Of a stretch of DNA of 64,000 nucleotides, positions 34,401-45,773 are shown piece by piece. The stretch's first letter is position 1. Each line of letters begins with the position of its first letter. The notes under the pieces were generated by a model. That model was not told the origin of the DNA, did no database searches, and saw only the letters and a list, made by a program, of their open reading frames with translations. The stretch covers positions 53,361,414 to 53,425,413 of the forward strand of contig CM057230.1 in NCBI GenBank assembly GCA_029891385.1, given 5' to 3'. Source of the DNA: Erythroxylum novogranatense (lineage: Eukaryota > Streptophyta > Magnoliopsida > Malpighiales > Erythroxylaceae). A program made the position numbers and the translations under genes.

Positions 34401-34801
34401 CTTCTTCTCCTTCTTTAATTCACTTATGCCTCAACTTAAAAGCCTACCTCAAAACTATGTAGTTTTGATACTCCTTTAAAGCTCAATTGCATTTCCTTTT
34501 GGGCTCTCCTCCTTCTACTTATTCTATTCTTTCCCAAAGCCCATTCCATTCAACAAGCCCTTATTTTTTTCTTATGTGGCTCTACCCATCCAAGCCTACT
34601 TCCAATAAATCCAATTAATTCTAACCCTTCACTTTAACTTCAAAATTTCCAATTCCCAATCATACTAACTAATTTCAAGGCTTAACAAATACATATATAT
34701 ATACACATAATTAAAACAATTAAAGCAACAATAAAGAATAAGCCAAGTAAATCAATAAATCAATAAAAAAATAAAAATAAAAAATTTTTCGGGGCCCAAC
34801 A
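31489..34801 (-). mobile_element. Solo LTR F (with SINE-like insert) inside E gag
   Basis: Flanked by AAGAT at 31484-31488 and 34802-34806. The body 31717-34801 starts TGTTGGACCCC and ends GGGCCCAACA. No primer site, coding region or second LTR was seen, so it is a solo LTR of a long-LTR, probably gypsy, family. Minus orientation is inferred from the shared CTCAATCGGAG module, which lies on the same strand in B and S. The same family as G, whose end also reads TGTTGAACCTC. Confidence 0.85.
31496..31716 (-). mobile_element. tRNA-derived SINE-like element in the end of LTR F
   Basis: 221 bp flanked by TGTTGGA at 31489-31495 and 31717-31723, so it split F seven bases from its end. The minus strand has an A-box-like CTCAATGGTAAGAG (about 31695-31708) and a B box GGTTCGATTCG (about 31642-31652), as in the tRNA head of SINEs. 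The rest contains a 50-bp tandem duplication (31504 and 31554) around CCCCACGAAGGGG. There is no poly-A tail. It could also be another tRNA-related insert; not an intact tRNA gene. Confidence 0.65.
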
Positions 34802-34806
34802 AAGAT

Positions 34807-35232
34807 CATTCTGCATGTCTTGTTGAAAAGGAAAATCTTATTTGTGAGCTTGATAGACTTAGAAAGGAATTTTCTTATGTGGTTGGAAAATTTGCGAATG
34901 GAAACGAAAAGTTTGAAAAATTGTTATCTTTGCAAAAATATTCAATTTCTAAACATGGATTAGGATATGATCCCTTTAATAGAGATTGTTCCTTGATTTC
35001 AAAATTCACTAAGAATGGAAAAGTTGCTCAATGTGCTAGATGCTTGAAAGATGGTCGTATAGAACTTGTTTGCAAAAGTATTAGAAGATGTATTAATGTG
35101 AAGAAAATCTGGGTGGTAAAAGGTACAACACCTCCTAATGTGGTCTATATGACTAACCAAAATGGACCCAAGATGGCTTGGGTACCAATGAGAAGAAAGG
35201 ATGTTTCAGTTGTAGGTACAAGCAAGGAATAA
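34807..35232 (+). pseudogene. Copia gag of element E, second part (zinc knuckle region)
   Basis: Continues the gag frame after F: a Leu/Lys-rich probable coiled coil (LVEKENLICELDRLRKEF), then CARCLKDGRIELVC. This has the spacing of a CX2CX4HX4C zinc knuckle, but with Arg in place of His, so RNA binding is probably lost. KKIWVVKGTTPP and WVPMRRK follow, typical of the linker ahead of protease. TAA at 35230-35232 results from a frameshift; the protease goes on in another frame. Confidence 0.88.
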
Positions 35233-35595
35233 AAATCAACCAAGCACATGGTACATTGATAGTGGATGTTCAAGGCATATGAGTGGAGACAAGACTCTAT
35301 TTGCAGAAATTAAACCAAAAAAGCAAGGATATGTCACATTTGGAGACAACAATAAAGGTAAAGTCATTGGTGTTGGTAAAGTGGGGTAAGGAACCTCTAC
35401 CTACCATTGACAATGTTTTGCTTGTTGATGGCTTGAAACATAATTTGCTAAGTGTTTCTCAATTATGCTTGTTTTCTTTTTGTGCTCTTTCTAATTTGCA
35501 TGGTTAAGAAAGATGATCATATTGCTTTCATTAGTTTGAAACATGGAAATACATATATTGTTGATTGGCTTGTTGACTATTGCATCAAGAGATAA
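35233..35595 (+). pseudogene. Copia protease and start of the pre-integrase region of E
   Basis: In shifted frame: PSTWYIDSGCSRHMSGD near 35243-35290 with the catalytic DSG, then KKQGYVTFGDNNKGKVIGVGKVG and a stop. Another frame gives DNVLLVDGLKHNLLSVSQL, the conserved segment before the pre-integrase domain. Coding similarity stops near 35595, where the deletion begins. Confidence 0.85.
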
Positions 35596-36102
35596 GGTGT
35601 CTAAATGCTTCAGTCGAGTATTACAGCCATAGTCGACTAATACACATACTCTTCTACCTTTGAGATTTCTTCATGATGACGTTTCTCCACCATAATGGTT
35701 TTTGTATCTAGCCAAGACCAACATTTCATATTATTTGTATTTGCTTGTTAATTGAGACTATTTGTGTTTGATGACTTGCTTCTCTATTTAATGTGATTGC
35801 GATATTTCATCTATTGTTGGTTTGTATTAGTTGTTTTGATTATGACAAAAAGGGGGAGAAAAATGAGAAATTGGATATTCTTTAGTTACTTGATTAAGGG
35901 GGAGTATGTGATAATTGTCTTTAATTTAAGTCTATCATGATTTCAAATTACTTTTATGAATTTGATCTTATAAGGTTATTGAATTCAATGATTTATATGA
36001 TTGAGGGGGAGACTTCTAACCAAAATGACAAGGTATAAAAACCTTGATCAATGTTTCTTTGTTTTCATTTCTTAAACAATTTCTAAGTATTGTGTCATTA
36101 TC
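35596..36102 (+). other. 3' non-coding region of E after the pol deletion
   Basis: Two TCGACT/GTCGAG words near 35613-35637 lie at the apparent deletion junction. Three extra polypurine-like tracts (35847-35863, 35896-35904, 36004-36013) precede the real one. It is homologous to 61083-61609 in element I. No ORF. Confidence 0.75.
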
Positions 36103-36115
36103 AAAAAGGGGGAGA
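36103..36115 (+). other. Polypurine tract of element E
   Basis: AAAAAGGGGGAGA immediately 5' of the 3' LTR (TGTTGG at 36117). The same tract precedes element I's 3' LTR at 61609-61620. Confidence 0.9.
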
Positions 36116-36116
36116 T

Positions 36117-37415
36117 TGTTGGACCAATGATGGTTGACAAATTAAATCCCACTTATGTTTTGATAATAATAAAATGTATAGAATTGGTTAAAAATTGTTT
36201 CAGGTATTTTGGGATTGATATTCAATAAAAGAATTGTGCAAATCAAGATAGCATTAATCTTTGATGGGAAAGAGATTAATCATTGTGGAATCAAGATGGA
36301 AATTACCTTAAATGTGCAAGAGATATTCAAGGATGAAGATTATGGATAAGGAACTTCAAAGATATGTATCCCAACAATTAAAGATCAAGATTTCATGCAA
36401 TATAATCGTTGAAGCCAACATAAGTCGACTAGCACATCATAAGTCGACTTATATATCAAGTGAGAACAACATAAGTTGACTAGAACATCATAAGTCGACT
36501 AATATATGCAGATCTGTCAATACCAGTCGACTAATAGTCCATAAGTCAACTTATAGAAGGACACAAGTCGACTTACACAGCATAAGTCGACATATTGAAG
36601 AGCGAAGATGAAATTTTACGTAAGTCGTTTACACAAGTCGACTTATACACTCGACAAGTCGACTTATGAGTACAGCGAACAGACTCTAATGGTTCAATTA
36701 GCTACAAATGGAAAGGAGGATATTAAGGAACGGTCATATCAATTATACAACGGCTAGAATGACTTCCAACAGCTATTTTCTTCAAGTATAAAGAGTGGAT
36801 GATTGATGAAGAGTGGACGGATGTTCCACAAGTGAAAATACTCTTCTATTGCTTCAAAATTGCTCATTATTGTTCTTATCTTGTTACACAATTGTATTGA
36901 GCATTTGTTCTTCAATCTTTATATTATTTCTCTTACAATTTAAGTGACTAGTGAAAAGTCACTTGTGAGGTAGGATTTGTGCCAGAAAATAAATCGGTTG
37001 TAAAGGTAGCTTGAGCCGGAAATTAAGTGGTGTTAGTAGGATTTGTGCCGGAAGACAAATCATTTGTAAAGGTAGCTTAAGCCGGAAATCAAGTGGTGTT
37101 GATAGCATTTGTGCCAGAAGACAAATCAAGTGTAAAGGTAGCTTGAGCCGGAAATCAAGCGATATTGTAAGAGTTCACACTGAACTAAAAAGTGTGTAAT
37201 AAAGTAGTTTGCAAAATCCTAAGTGGGAGCTTAGGTAGAGGACGTAGGTTTTAGCACCGAACCTCTATAAAAACAGTGTTTGCTCTTCTTCCCTACTATT
37301 TACATTTAAATTTGTTTAAATTATTATTGTGTGAATTAACTTCTGATTTTATTATAGAAATTTACAAAAAGCATAAAGATCTATTCAACCCCCCCCCCCT
37401 TCTAGATCGCTTACA
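36117..37415 (+). repeat. 3' LTR of copia element E (1299 bp)
   Basis: Nearly identical to 28964-30242, including the palindrome array (36420-36668) and hairpin chain (about 36950-37240). Some stems carry G-U-compatible changes and two carry mismatches. The C-run before the end is longer (10 versus 7). Confidence 0.93.
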
Positions 37416-37420
37416 ATAGT

Positions 37421-38947
37421 AACCCCCTTCTTTTATAGGTAAATTTTCAAATTTTTTAAAATTTACCTTACCAACCTTACATATATTTGGGGAAAATTTC
37501 TCTACTTGAATTTTCTTTCATGTGTACTTTAATCATCTCACTTGTATAACATTAAGGATAATGTCACATTTAAGTGTGGGGTATGAATTTTAGGAATTTA
37601 AATTTTTAGTTTTATGTTTTGTATGTTTTAAACTTAAAATTTTGTATTGTTAGCTTTCTTTTGTTTTGTGTTTAGGATCTCATTAGTTACTTTAGGTTGA
37701 TAACATAAATTTTTATACAATTCTTGGTTTATATTGGTTATTAAATGTTAAGTGTATGATATGATTAAGTGGTTGCTATAAAAAAATGACTTTGTGAATG
37801 CTAGGAAACCGTATTCATTAAGTAATAATACTTTGATTTGACATGAGTTACTATGTGAGAAATTGAGCTAAAATGTAAAATCTTTTCTTTTAAATACAAA
37901 TATCTTCTTTCATTGTAAATTTTTAGGACTTACATTTCATATTTGTGAGATTCCATATAAGATATTTACAGGCATTAAAATGAGTTACTTAACATTTATG
38001 TTTGAACCAAATTACCAAGCTTTTGTACATTGAACCATTATTGATCCTCTTTGAAACTTGTATAAAATTTTAGTCCTTTTTTTAAACCCTTTTACAAAAA
38101 ATCCTTGAGCTTAAAAGAAAATTAAATAATTACTCCTCAACTTGTGATGAGTAGAGCTTTTATTTTTGGCTTATGGTTATTGGAGATGGTATATAAAGAA
38201 ATAAGTGCTAGGGGAGATGGTGATGTATATGAAGATAGTAGTATAGAAAGGGGAAAAAACTGATGTTAAATTAAATCAAATTAAAAAAAAGAATTTTTTT
38301 TGCTCAAATTGATTGATATAAGTTTTGTGCACTTAAAAAGAATGAAGGAATATGGTTGGTTGCAAAGATATGAGGAGGTACTAAAGTAATATATTAATAT
38401 TTCTCTTGATTTACTTGCTTTTGTTTAACTACTTACGAATATTTATCTTTCTATATTATGTTCCTTTGTTAACTTACTTATGCCCTTTGGCCTCTATAAC
38501 CAATTCAAAACTGTTTTGAGTGTACCTTACCTAAAATTTTTAATACATTTGTAAATAAGTGATACTTTGTTAGGAAAAGTCAAGTTGAAGTATTAGAGCT
38601 TGATAAAGGAGGTATAATAGTGTTGGCATTGTTTTATTTTTATAATGATTCATATAAGAAATATTATGTGTTAAGTTTTACAATTTAATTAAAGGATGAG
38701 AGTTTTACATCTTGTGCTATTAACTATTACGTTAACTAATGTATGCATGTCAATGTTTGTGGGTATTAATCTAGTAAACCCTCAGGAAACTATAACTTCT
38801 CCACTATGGATATTAAATGGTTTAAAGGCTTATGGGATATTCTAAATATCACCATATACCTATGAAAGTGGAATTATTCCTTGCTTTGGTTAGGATGACT
38901 TGTTGTCAATTGCAAGAGAATAAGCAATGGGTTATGTGTGGGGAATT
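37421..38947 (+). other. 3' internal region of Athila/Tat-like element H
   Basis: Non-coding. Landmarks typical of the region between pol and 3' LTR: GGATAATGTCACATTTAAGTGTGGGGTATG at about 37558-37587 and TATGTGTGGGGAATT immediately before the LTR at 38933-38947. The coding part of H is not recognisable. Confidence 0.65.
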
Positions 38948-39662
38948 TGATAAGACTATATAGTGTATGTTTAAGGGCAAAATTATTTTGTAATTTAAAA
39001 CTTCTACAATATGCTTTATATCAAATTATATGATGCTTAGTTCATTGACTTTTAGGTGATAATTTAAGGTATGATTCTGGATTTAAGAGTAACTTTCGTT
39101 ATAGTTGTTTGATTAAGGAGAAACTAGAGTTAGTTGAAAGTTAGCACAAAAAATACTAACTTTAGAAAAGGCATAAGAGATTAACTTAAACTTGAAAATG
39201 TGAGAAACTGGAGGAGAATAGAGAAGCATAAGACTAACACCAGTTACAAAGTTGAGTATGAATTTAATTAAAAGTTGTTTATATTAATTTTTAATTCATA
39301 AGTAAACCAATACTAGTATGGGAAGTGTGTTAGGCACCAAACTCATGATCTAAAATTTGAGGATGTTTGAAAACATAATTTCAATCAACTTAGGATTCTA
39401 TTATGTAACCTTAACCATAAATACTCTTAATAGGGTAAACTTAGGGGGGATTTTGGTGAGGTACATGACAAACAACTTGTGTCTTTAGGTATTGTCTTAG
39501 GGTTTGTTAATATCTAGGAGGAATTGGAGTAAGATTAGAAAGAGATCAACCTTAAGTTAGATGTAATTAGGGATTTCGTATTTAATCTTTTCATATTTTC
39601 TTTCTTTTATGTTAAGATTGATTCTTTTTGTTTTCAATATATTGATCCCTAGTTAGGGTTAG
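38948..39662 (+). repeat. 3' LTR of element H, first part
   Basis: Begins TGATAAGACT directly after a polypurine tract. Interrupted by LTR G at 39663, with GTTAG (39658-39662) duplicated at 52136-52140. No second LTR of H is in the window for comparison. Confidence 0.7.
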
Positions 39663-40189
39663 TGTTGAACCTCGATTTCAGAGCCCAACATCCAGAGTCA
39701 TAAAGCATGAGCATATTATTCTATAGGGTTATTTCAAAGAACCCTCATTAGTCATCATCCCACATGAGTGGCGCCCACACCGGTCAAACATCCAAACAAA
39801 CTCATTTCTCCTATTTCAGAATAGATTTTGGAAAACTTCAAACTGGAATTACAATTTGACTTCTATAGGAAAATTTTCCCCATTGTCTTAAATTTCTAAT
39901 AACACTAAAATTATTTAGTTTGGTTTATAATTCTAAGAGTTAGGGCCTAAACCTTTTCAAACTGTTATTAAACTAGAACAGTACATTATACCCAACTTCC
40001 ATCCAAAAATTGTAAGTTTTAGGGACTGAATTAAAATTCCATTCCTTCAGATCATTGGTATCTCTATGTCCTTAGTTTATTTAGAAATAAGATTCATCTC
40101 ATTTGGAGTTCGGATGATGCAGTTATGGTTGAAAGGATCAATCAAGGTTTTTACCCTTAATCATATTGAACCTATTTTGGGACATTTAG

Positions 40190-41760
40190 TATATCTTTCT
40201 CTATAGACATTGGATCAAGGTTATTCTTAGATGGTTCAAAACACAACTTCAATATATACAACTTTAATGAAGACCATGAAGAAAAATTATGTCATCTATA
40301 AGGTCAAAATTGGACTAGATGATAGGGTTAGACAAAAATAGACGAAGGTCAGACGGTACCAGATGAAAGGTCAGATGATTTGGGAAATTGGTATAACTTT
40401 CTCTAGCGATATCAGATCAATGTAATTATTGTATTTTTTGAAAGAGGACTTCATGATCTACAACTTTTATGAAGACCTCAGAGAAAGATTCTATCATAAA
40501 CAAGGTCAAAATTGGACCAAAAAATAGGGCCAGACGAAATCAAAAAAAGATCAGACGATACCAGATGAAAAGTCAGATGATTTGGAAAAATTGCATAACT
40601 TTCTCTAGAGATATCATATCAAGGTCATTATTAGATGGTTTGAAAGAATACTTCAAGATCTACAATTTTTATGAAGACCTTGAAGAAATATTCTATCATA
40701 TACATGGTCCAAATTGGATAAGACAATAGGGTCAGATAAAACCAGACGAAAGGTCAGATGATACCATACGAAAGGTCAGATGATTTGGAAAAATTAACAT
40801 ATATTTCTATAGAGATATCTGATCAAGGTCATTCTTATATTATTTGAAAGAATACTTAAATATGTACAACTTTCATGAATACTTGAAGATAGATTCTATC
40901 ATCTAAAGTATCAAAATTGGACCAGACGATAGGGTCAGTTAAAATCAAACGAAAGATTAGACGATACTAGATGAAAGGCCAGACGATTTGAGAAAATTAA
41001 CATAACTTTCTCTATAGATATCAAATCAAGTTCATTATTATATGGTTTGAAAGAATACTTCAATATCTACAACTTTGCTAAAGATCTTAAAGAAATATTT
41101 TTTCATCTATTAGGTCAAAATTTGGACTAGATGATACAAGATGAACAGTGACAAGAAGAAGTTTATGAATCATATATAAAAGGTGTTTTGCAATTAACAT
41201 AACTTTCTCTAGAGATATAAGATCAAGTTCATTTTTATATGGTTTGAAAGAAGACTCCAATATCTACAACTTTCATGAGACCTTGAAAAAATATTCTATC
41301 ATCTACTAGGTCAAAATTTGTACTAGACGATACAAGATGAACAGTGACCAAAAGAAGTTTATGAATAGTATACGGAAGGTGTTTTACAATTACCATAACT
41401 TTCTCTAAAGATATCATATCAAGATCATTCTTATATTTTTTAAAATAGGACTTTAAGATCTATAACATTCATGAAGACCTTCAAAATATATTTTGTCATC
41501 TACTAGGTTAAAATTGGACCAGATGATACAAGATGAGCATTACCCAGAAGAAGTTTCAGTCTAAGACCTATTTGGAATAATTGGCATAACTTTGTCTATA
41601 AATATTATATTAAGGTGTTCTTTGGATGGTTAGGAAGAGGACTTCACGATCTACAACTTTTATGCAGACCTTGAAGACGGATTTTGTCATCTATAGGGTC
41701 AAAATTAGACTAAAAAGTATAAGATGAACAGTGCATAAAAGATACACGTTATCACTAAAT
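40190..41760. repeat. Tandem array, eight copies of about 203 bp, in LTR G
   Basis: The word ATAACTTTCTCT (with variants) recurs at about 40190, 40393, 40595, 40799, 41002, 41199, 41395 and 41586. Each copy carries in order GATATC..ATCAAG, TCATT, ATGGTTTGAAAG, CTACAACTTT..ATGAAGACCT, ATTCTATCATCTA and GGTCAAAATTGGAC, and in most copies several CAGACGA/CAGATGA words. A diverged ninth start is at 41865. Confidence 0.9.
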
Positions 41761-41817
41761 GACACGTCATCACAGAACGATACGTCACCACCAGACGACA
41801 CGTCATCACCAGATGAT
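41746..41817. repeat. 18-bp minisatellite with ACGTCA core, four units
   Basis: Units at 41746, 41764, 41782 and 41800, each beginning ACGT(C/T)A and continuing TCACCAGA-like. On the minus strand each unit reads TGACGT, the core of bZIP (TGA/as-1-like) sites. Confidence 0.85.
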
Positions 41818-43182
41818 ATAATCTAGACTCCTGAGCATCTCTATTTATAAGGATCATAACTTTCTACTCCGATGTCCAAAAACTTTATACTATATATCGT
41901 TGGAAAGCTAGGAAGATAAACTACAACTTTCTAAAAGATAACTTTGCCTAATTCAATGTAGATCAATACATTTTTTCTCCTAAAGTTAGAACACGAAATT
42001 TACCCCTATGGAAGACTTGAAAATGAAATCAACAATTTGGAAATATCATCGATAAAACACAATCATACTTCATTAATATCAAACGATAAGAGTTTTATAA
42101 AACTTTAATGAGAATTTCAAGCCACAATATATCAATATCTAAAAATCCCAAAATACAAAAGAATACATGAGCAATTATTTGCTCAAAATGCAACTAAAGC
42201 CTTGTTTTACAAAACCAACTTAAAATACAAAAGTATGTATAATCGGAGTGATGCCTTGATCTTTGATTACTCGTTCTTATGCTCTTCACCTGAAGATGGG
42301 ATGAAGGTGGAGAGGGTGAGCTTAAACCTCTTGCGTAAAATTTTTATAATCGGTAGTAAGCAAAAATCATGTTCAAACTCACATTGAATCCAGATTCATA
42401 TATTTCCCAAATCTCAATTTATCAACAATTCATAAGCAACTTAATTTATACATCATCAAACTTGTTAACACATTTGAACACATAAACACATCAGGAATGG
42501 TTTGGGTGGATCCAAATCTTAATGTACTACACAATTCCCATAAAGGTCTTGTGTAACCGTGAACTTAGAGAAATCCATGAAGGAGCTCCATGCCACAAGC
42601 GGACAGGTGGGAGAAGTCCTTGATCAAAGTGCACTTGACATACTTAAGGGGACCACCGCTGTAACATCCCGTTACTGTCAGTAAGGGTATTATGGTAATA
42701 CTGGGACTGACTGATAGGTTGTACTGTATTTATCGACTGAGCATGCTACTGGCCTCTAATTATAGAGAACAGTCTCTGCATATGCATAGTCATTTATTCA
42801 TAGTACATGCATTTATGATTTTCGGATTTCATTGTGAATTGGAATTGATGAATTGACCGGTATGTGAATTGATCGACTTGTGGATTTGGGCCGATCGGAA
42901 ATATGATTGAGTGAGAAATTAGGAGTTACTGGGTTCAAATGACTGATTTAGAACTGTTTGCGAGTGATTGGAAATTTATAGAGGCTTATAGAAAATTTTC
43001 GAGAAATTCGGGAGAAAATGCCCGAATCAAAATTTTGGAGTGATGATCGATTGACCGTATATTCTTGAAAGAACATCCTATGGTAATGGGAAAAAATACT
43101 AGAAGTTTACTGATAGGAAATAAATATGTTGAGCCATGGAAAATTTGAGACTGAAAATTGGACTGATTCTGAGACTTAAGCC

Positions 43183-43190
43183 TATAAATA
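43183..43190 (+). promoter_or_regulatory. TATA box of C 5' LTR
   Basis: TATAAATA, conserved in the 3' LTR (48602-48609) and in B (16010-16017, minus). Confidence 0.65.
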
Positions 43191-45301
43191 GTAGGGTTGG
43201 AAATTGGGGAAAAAAAAACCTAAGGCATTATCGTTTCTTCTTCTTCTCTCCTTCGACGGTGATCTTGATTCCTCCATAGGTGAGGATTCTTTGATCTTTC
43301 TCTATGGTTTTCATCTCATTGTGCTAAGCTAATCGATTTATTGTGATTGATGAAGGATTGAGAGGTTTGAGAGTGTTAATCGGTGATTGGAGAAGATTTT
43401 AGGGTTTACGGAAGTTGTGGATCGATTCATAGATTGGTAAGTTTTATTGGCTTTAATGTTGTTATTCGGTTATTTGAGCGTTATGGCATTTATGGGGTTA
43501 GATTGAGTGGTTAGGGTGTTTAATGGAGGTTATTAATAGCTACAATGGCGGAAAATCGTTCGGAGAAGACGATCTGGTCTTCGCACGTCGCGACGAGCAT
43601 AGAAGTGGTAGGGCTTCATCGCGACGAATAAATTGAATTTAAATAAATGTGTTAGTCGCGGCGAGCTTGTGTAGACGACGCGACGAGTGGAAAAATTGGT
43701 ACGTCGCGGCGAGCTTTTGGTGTCTTGCTTGGCCGAAAGAGAGAGTGTTCGCCATGGCGAACGATCATCAGACGTCATGGCGAAGGACGTAGGTCGCAAC
43801 GAGGATGGATTTTCTGATTGGATGATTGCTGGGTTATTGGGCATATCTTTTGTTGTGGACCTCCAATTGAGGTAATTCCAGATTCGTTATGAAACAGGAA
43901 AAAAAAAGTTCTACAGCTGCGAATAATTATGGGAATTAGATTTGATTTAATTGGTACTGAATTATAGAGATTGAGGTCAATTGTGATTCATAGTGTGACC
44001 TAAGTGTCACAAATTGAGAATATTGGAGTTTTAATTGGAGATTGCAATAGAGGTTTTGACCCAATGGATAGGAAATTGTTATAGGAAGTATGAATATAGG
44101 AAATTGGACTAGATCAATTATTGTCGAGCAATTGAGTAAGAAAGTGGAATTGGGCTTAAGGTATCGAAATTGGGATTTAGCACCGGAAAATCGTGAACAC
44201 GCATTGTACATCATTGCACTGAGACATATGCATTACTGTACTGTTTTATTGGGCAATTAGTAATGGGTTGTACTTTACTGTTATAGTGGCGTCGTTGGAT
44301 CATCGTTCCACGGACATTCTTTGGGACTTCGAGCAATAGCTCGAACTTCTGGTGAGTAACCTAGTTGGTTTCTCAAATTCTTGATTGTCTAAATGCTCAC
44401 TGTATGAATTACTGAAATGAATGTGATTGAATTGTATGCTTTTCTGTCTTCGAACGGACCGCTACATGACATTTGTAAATTGCATGATTATTGAAATATA
44501 CATGATCGAACTGTATGTTCTCACTGTATTGAACTGGACTACTACATGACCATTGAAATGTATGAGTGAACTGTATTATTACTGAATTATATGTGACCGA
44601 TTCGCATACGATTCTTGTATTGGATTGAATTCTTGAGTGACACGGGAATCGATATCTTGGGCTTTGTAGCCATACATCGTAAATTATCGAATCTTGAATT
44701 ATCAACATCGCATCGCATGCATAAATGCATGATCAGATAATGGACGTGTCCTAAGTTGCTATTATCATCGAAAAGAGCCTCGAGCTCGAACATCAGATTG
44801 ACGGGCTTAGCAGGGGGAGAAATCACGATGTCGTCCCCATCGAACACCGATCGAGCACTTAGGCACAACATCAATAACGGAAAAGAGTCTCATATGCATT
44901 GCATACTATATTGAATGTCCAAATGACCGTATGATTCTTGTGAATGACCGTGATCGCTCATCGCAAATTATTGTGAATGAATGATGAATTGTGGCAATGA
45001 CCGATTGCGTGTTGACATGATTTATCAGAAATCGCTGATAATACTGCGAACCGTGATGTGACATCAGAAATTGTTATGTATGATTACCATAGATCGTTAA
45101 TAGACTATCATGAATCATGTGAGGCCATACCGTAATCTACGGTATGGTATCATAATTGGTTATCATCAGTAAATTGTATATATATCAGAATCGCTTATCA
45201 TCGTAAACTATATATAGTCTTTGTACAATGTTATACGACATCGTTAATTGACTACTATCAGATTGTCTTGTACGCGATACGCGTAATGCATGATTTGAGT
45301 G

Positions 45302-45339
45302 AACCATCGATGATGGTTTCTCATTGAGTTCGCAAACTC
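45302..45339. repeat. Conserved hairpin pair in Tekay-like LTRs
   Basis: AACCATCGATGATGGTT (7-bp arms) at 45302-45318 and GAGTTCGCAAACTC at 45326-45339, followed by ACCCAACATTGCA. The pair is also in the C 3' LTR (about 50711-50748), B (13961-13999), S (22885-22923) and, decayed, J (60359-60395). The second hairpin alone remains in the truncated B LTR (10748-10761). Confidence 0.85.
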
Positions 45340-45773
45340 ACCCAACATTGCAACTATTTTTCAAGGATTGAAGAGTACCCGTCCGATTTAACGGGAGTAT
45401 GTCTCGCCGCATTGAGTCGGAGACTAGGGTCGGGATCGATTCGGCGTCGCATAAGTGTCTTTCCGAGTTGTGTGTGTAAATGAATAATTCCACGTTTTCT
45501 ACTAAATTGAACTGCTATTTTATAGGGTCCCAGAGTGATAATTGTATAACTGAAATGTGATTACTGAAATTGTGTTTTGAGTGAATGTATTCGTTAAAGG
45601 GGACCCAACTGTTTATTGAATTGTGCATTTCTGATTGATTCTAAAGCGTTAAATAAATTGTGTATTGAGTTTTGTACTGAAATTGACTGCTGTAGCCTAC
45701 CATTCTTGTGTGGCGTGGACTCGGATATCACCCACGATATCGGGTTCGGGTCCTGCAGGGTTGGGATGCTACA

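Larger units (their letters stand above)
28964..37415 (+). mobile_element. Ty1/copia element E, pol-deleted, with nested LTR F
   Basis: LTRs at 28964-30242 and 36117-37415 (TGTTGG...CTTACA), flanked by ATAGT at 28959-28963 and 37416-37420. A Met-type primer site follows the first LTR and a polypurine tract precedes the second. Gag and the protease start are present; integrase, RT and RNase H are missing, with sequence passing straight from just after the protease to the 3' untranslated region. Close LTR identity suggests a fairly recent insertion. Within copia it is most like SIRE/Tork-type elements by gag, but the missing RT makes lineage uncertain. Confidence 0.93.
42660..45773 (+). repeat. 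5' LTR of element C
   Basis: TATA box at 43183-43190 (CCTATAAATAGTAGGG). CpG-palindrome cluster at about 43580-43800 (CGTCGCGACGAG words). CTCAATCGGAG-type module (reverse) at about 43855-43890. Hairpin pair at 45302-45318 and 45326-45339. Differs from the 3' LTR mainly at ACTG sites. The 60-100 codon ORFs inside are not supported. Confidence 0.92.

Noticed and set aside
43687..43875. Arg-rich ORF (60-64 codons) repeated in both C LTRs (also 49112-49306)
   Set aside because: It spans the CpG-palindrome cluster, differs by frame-changing indels between the LTRs and has no counterpart in B.
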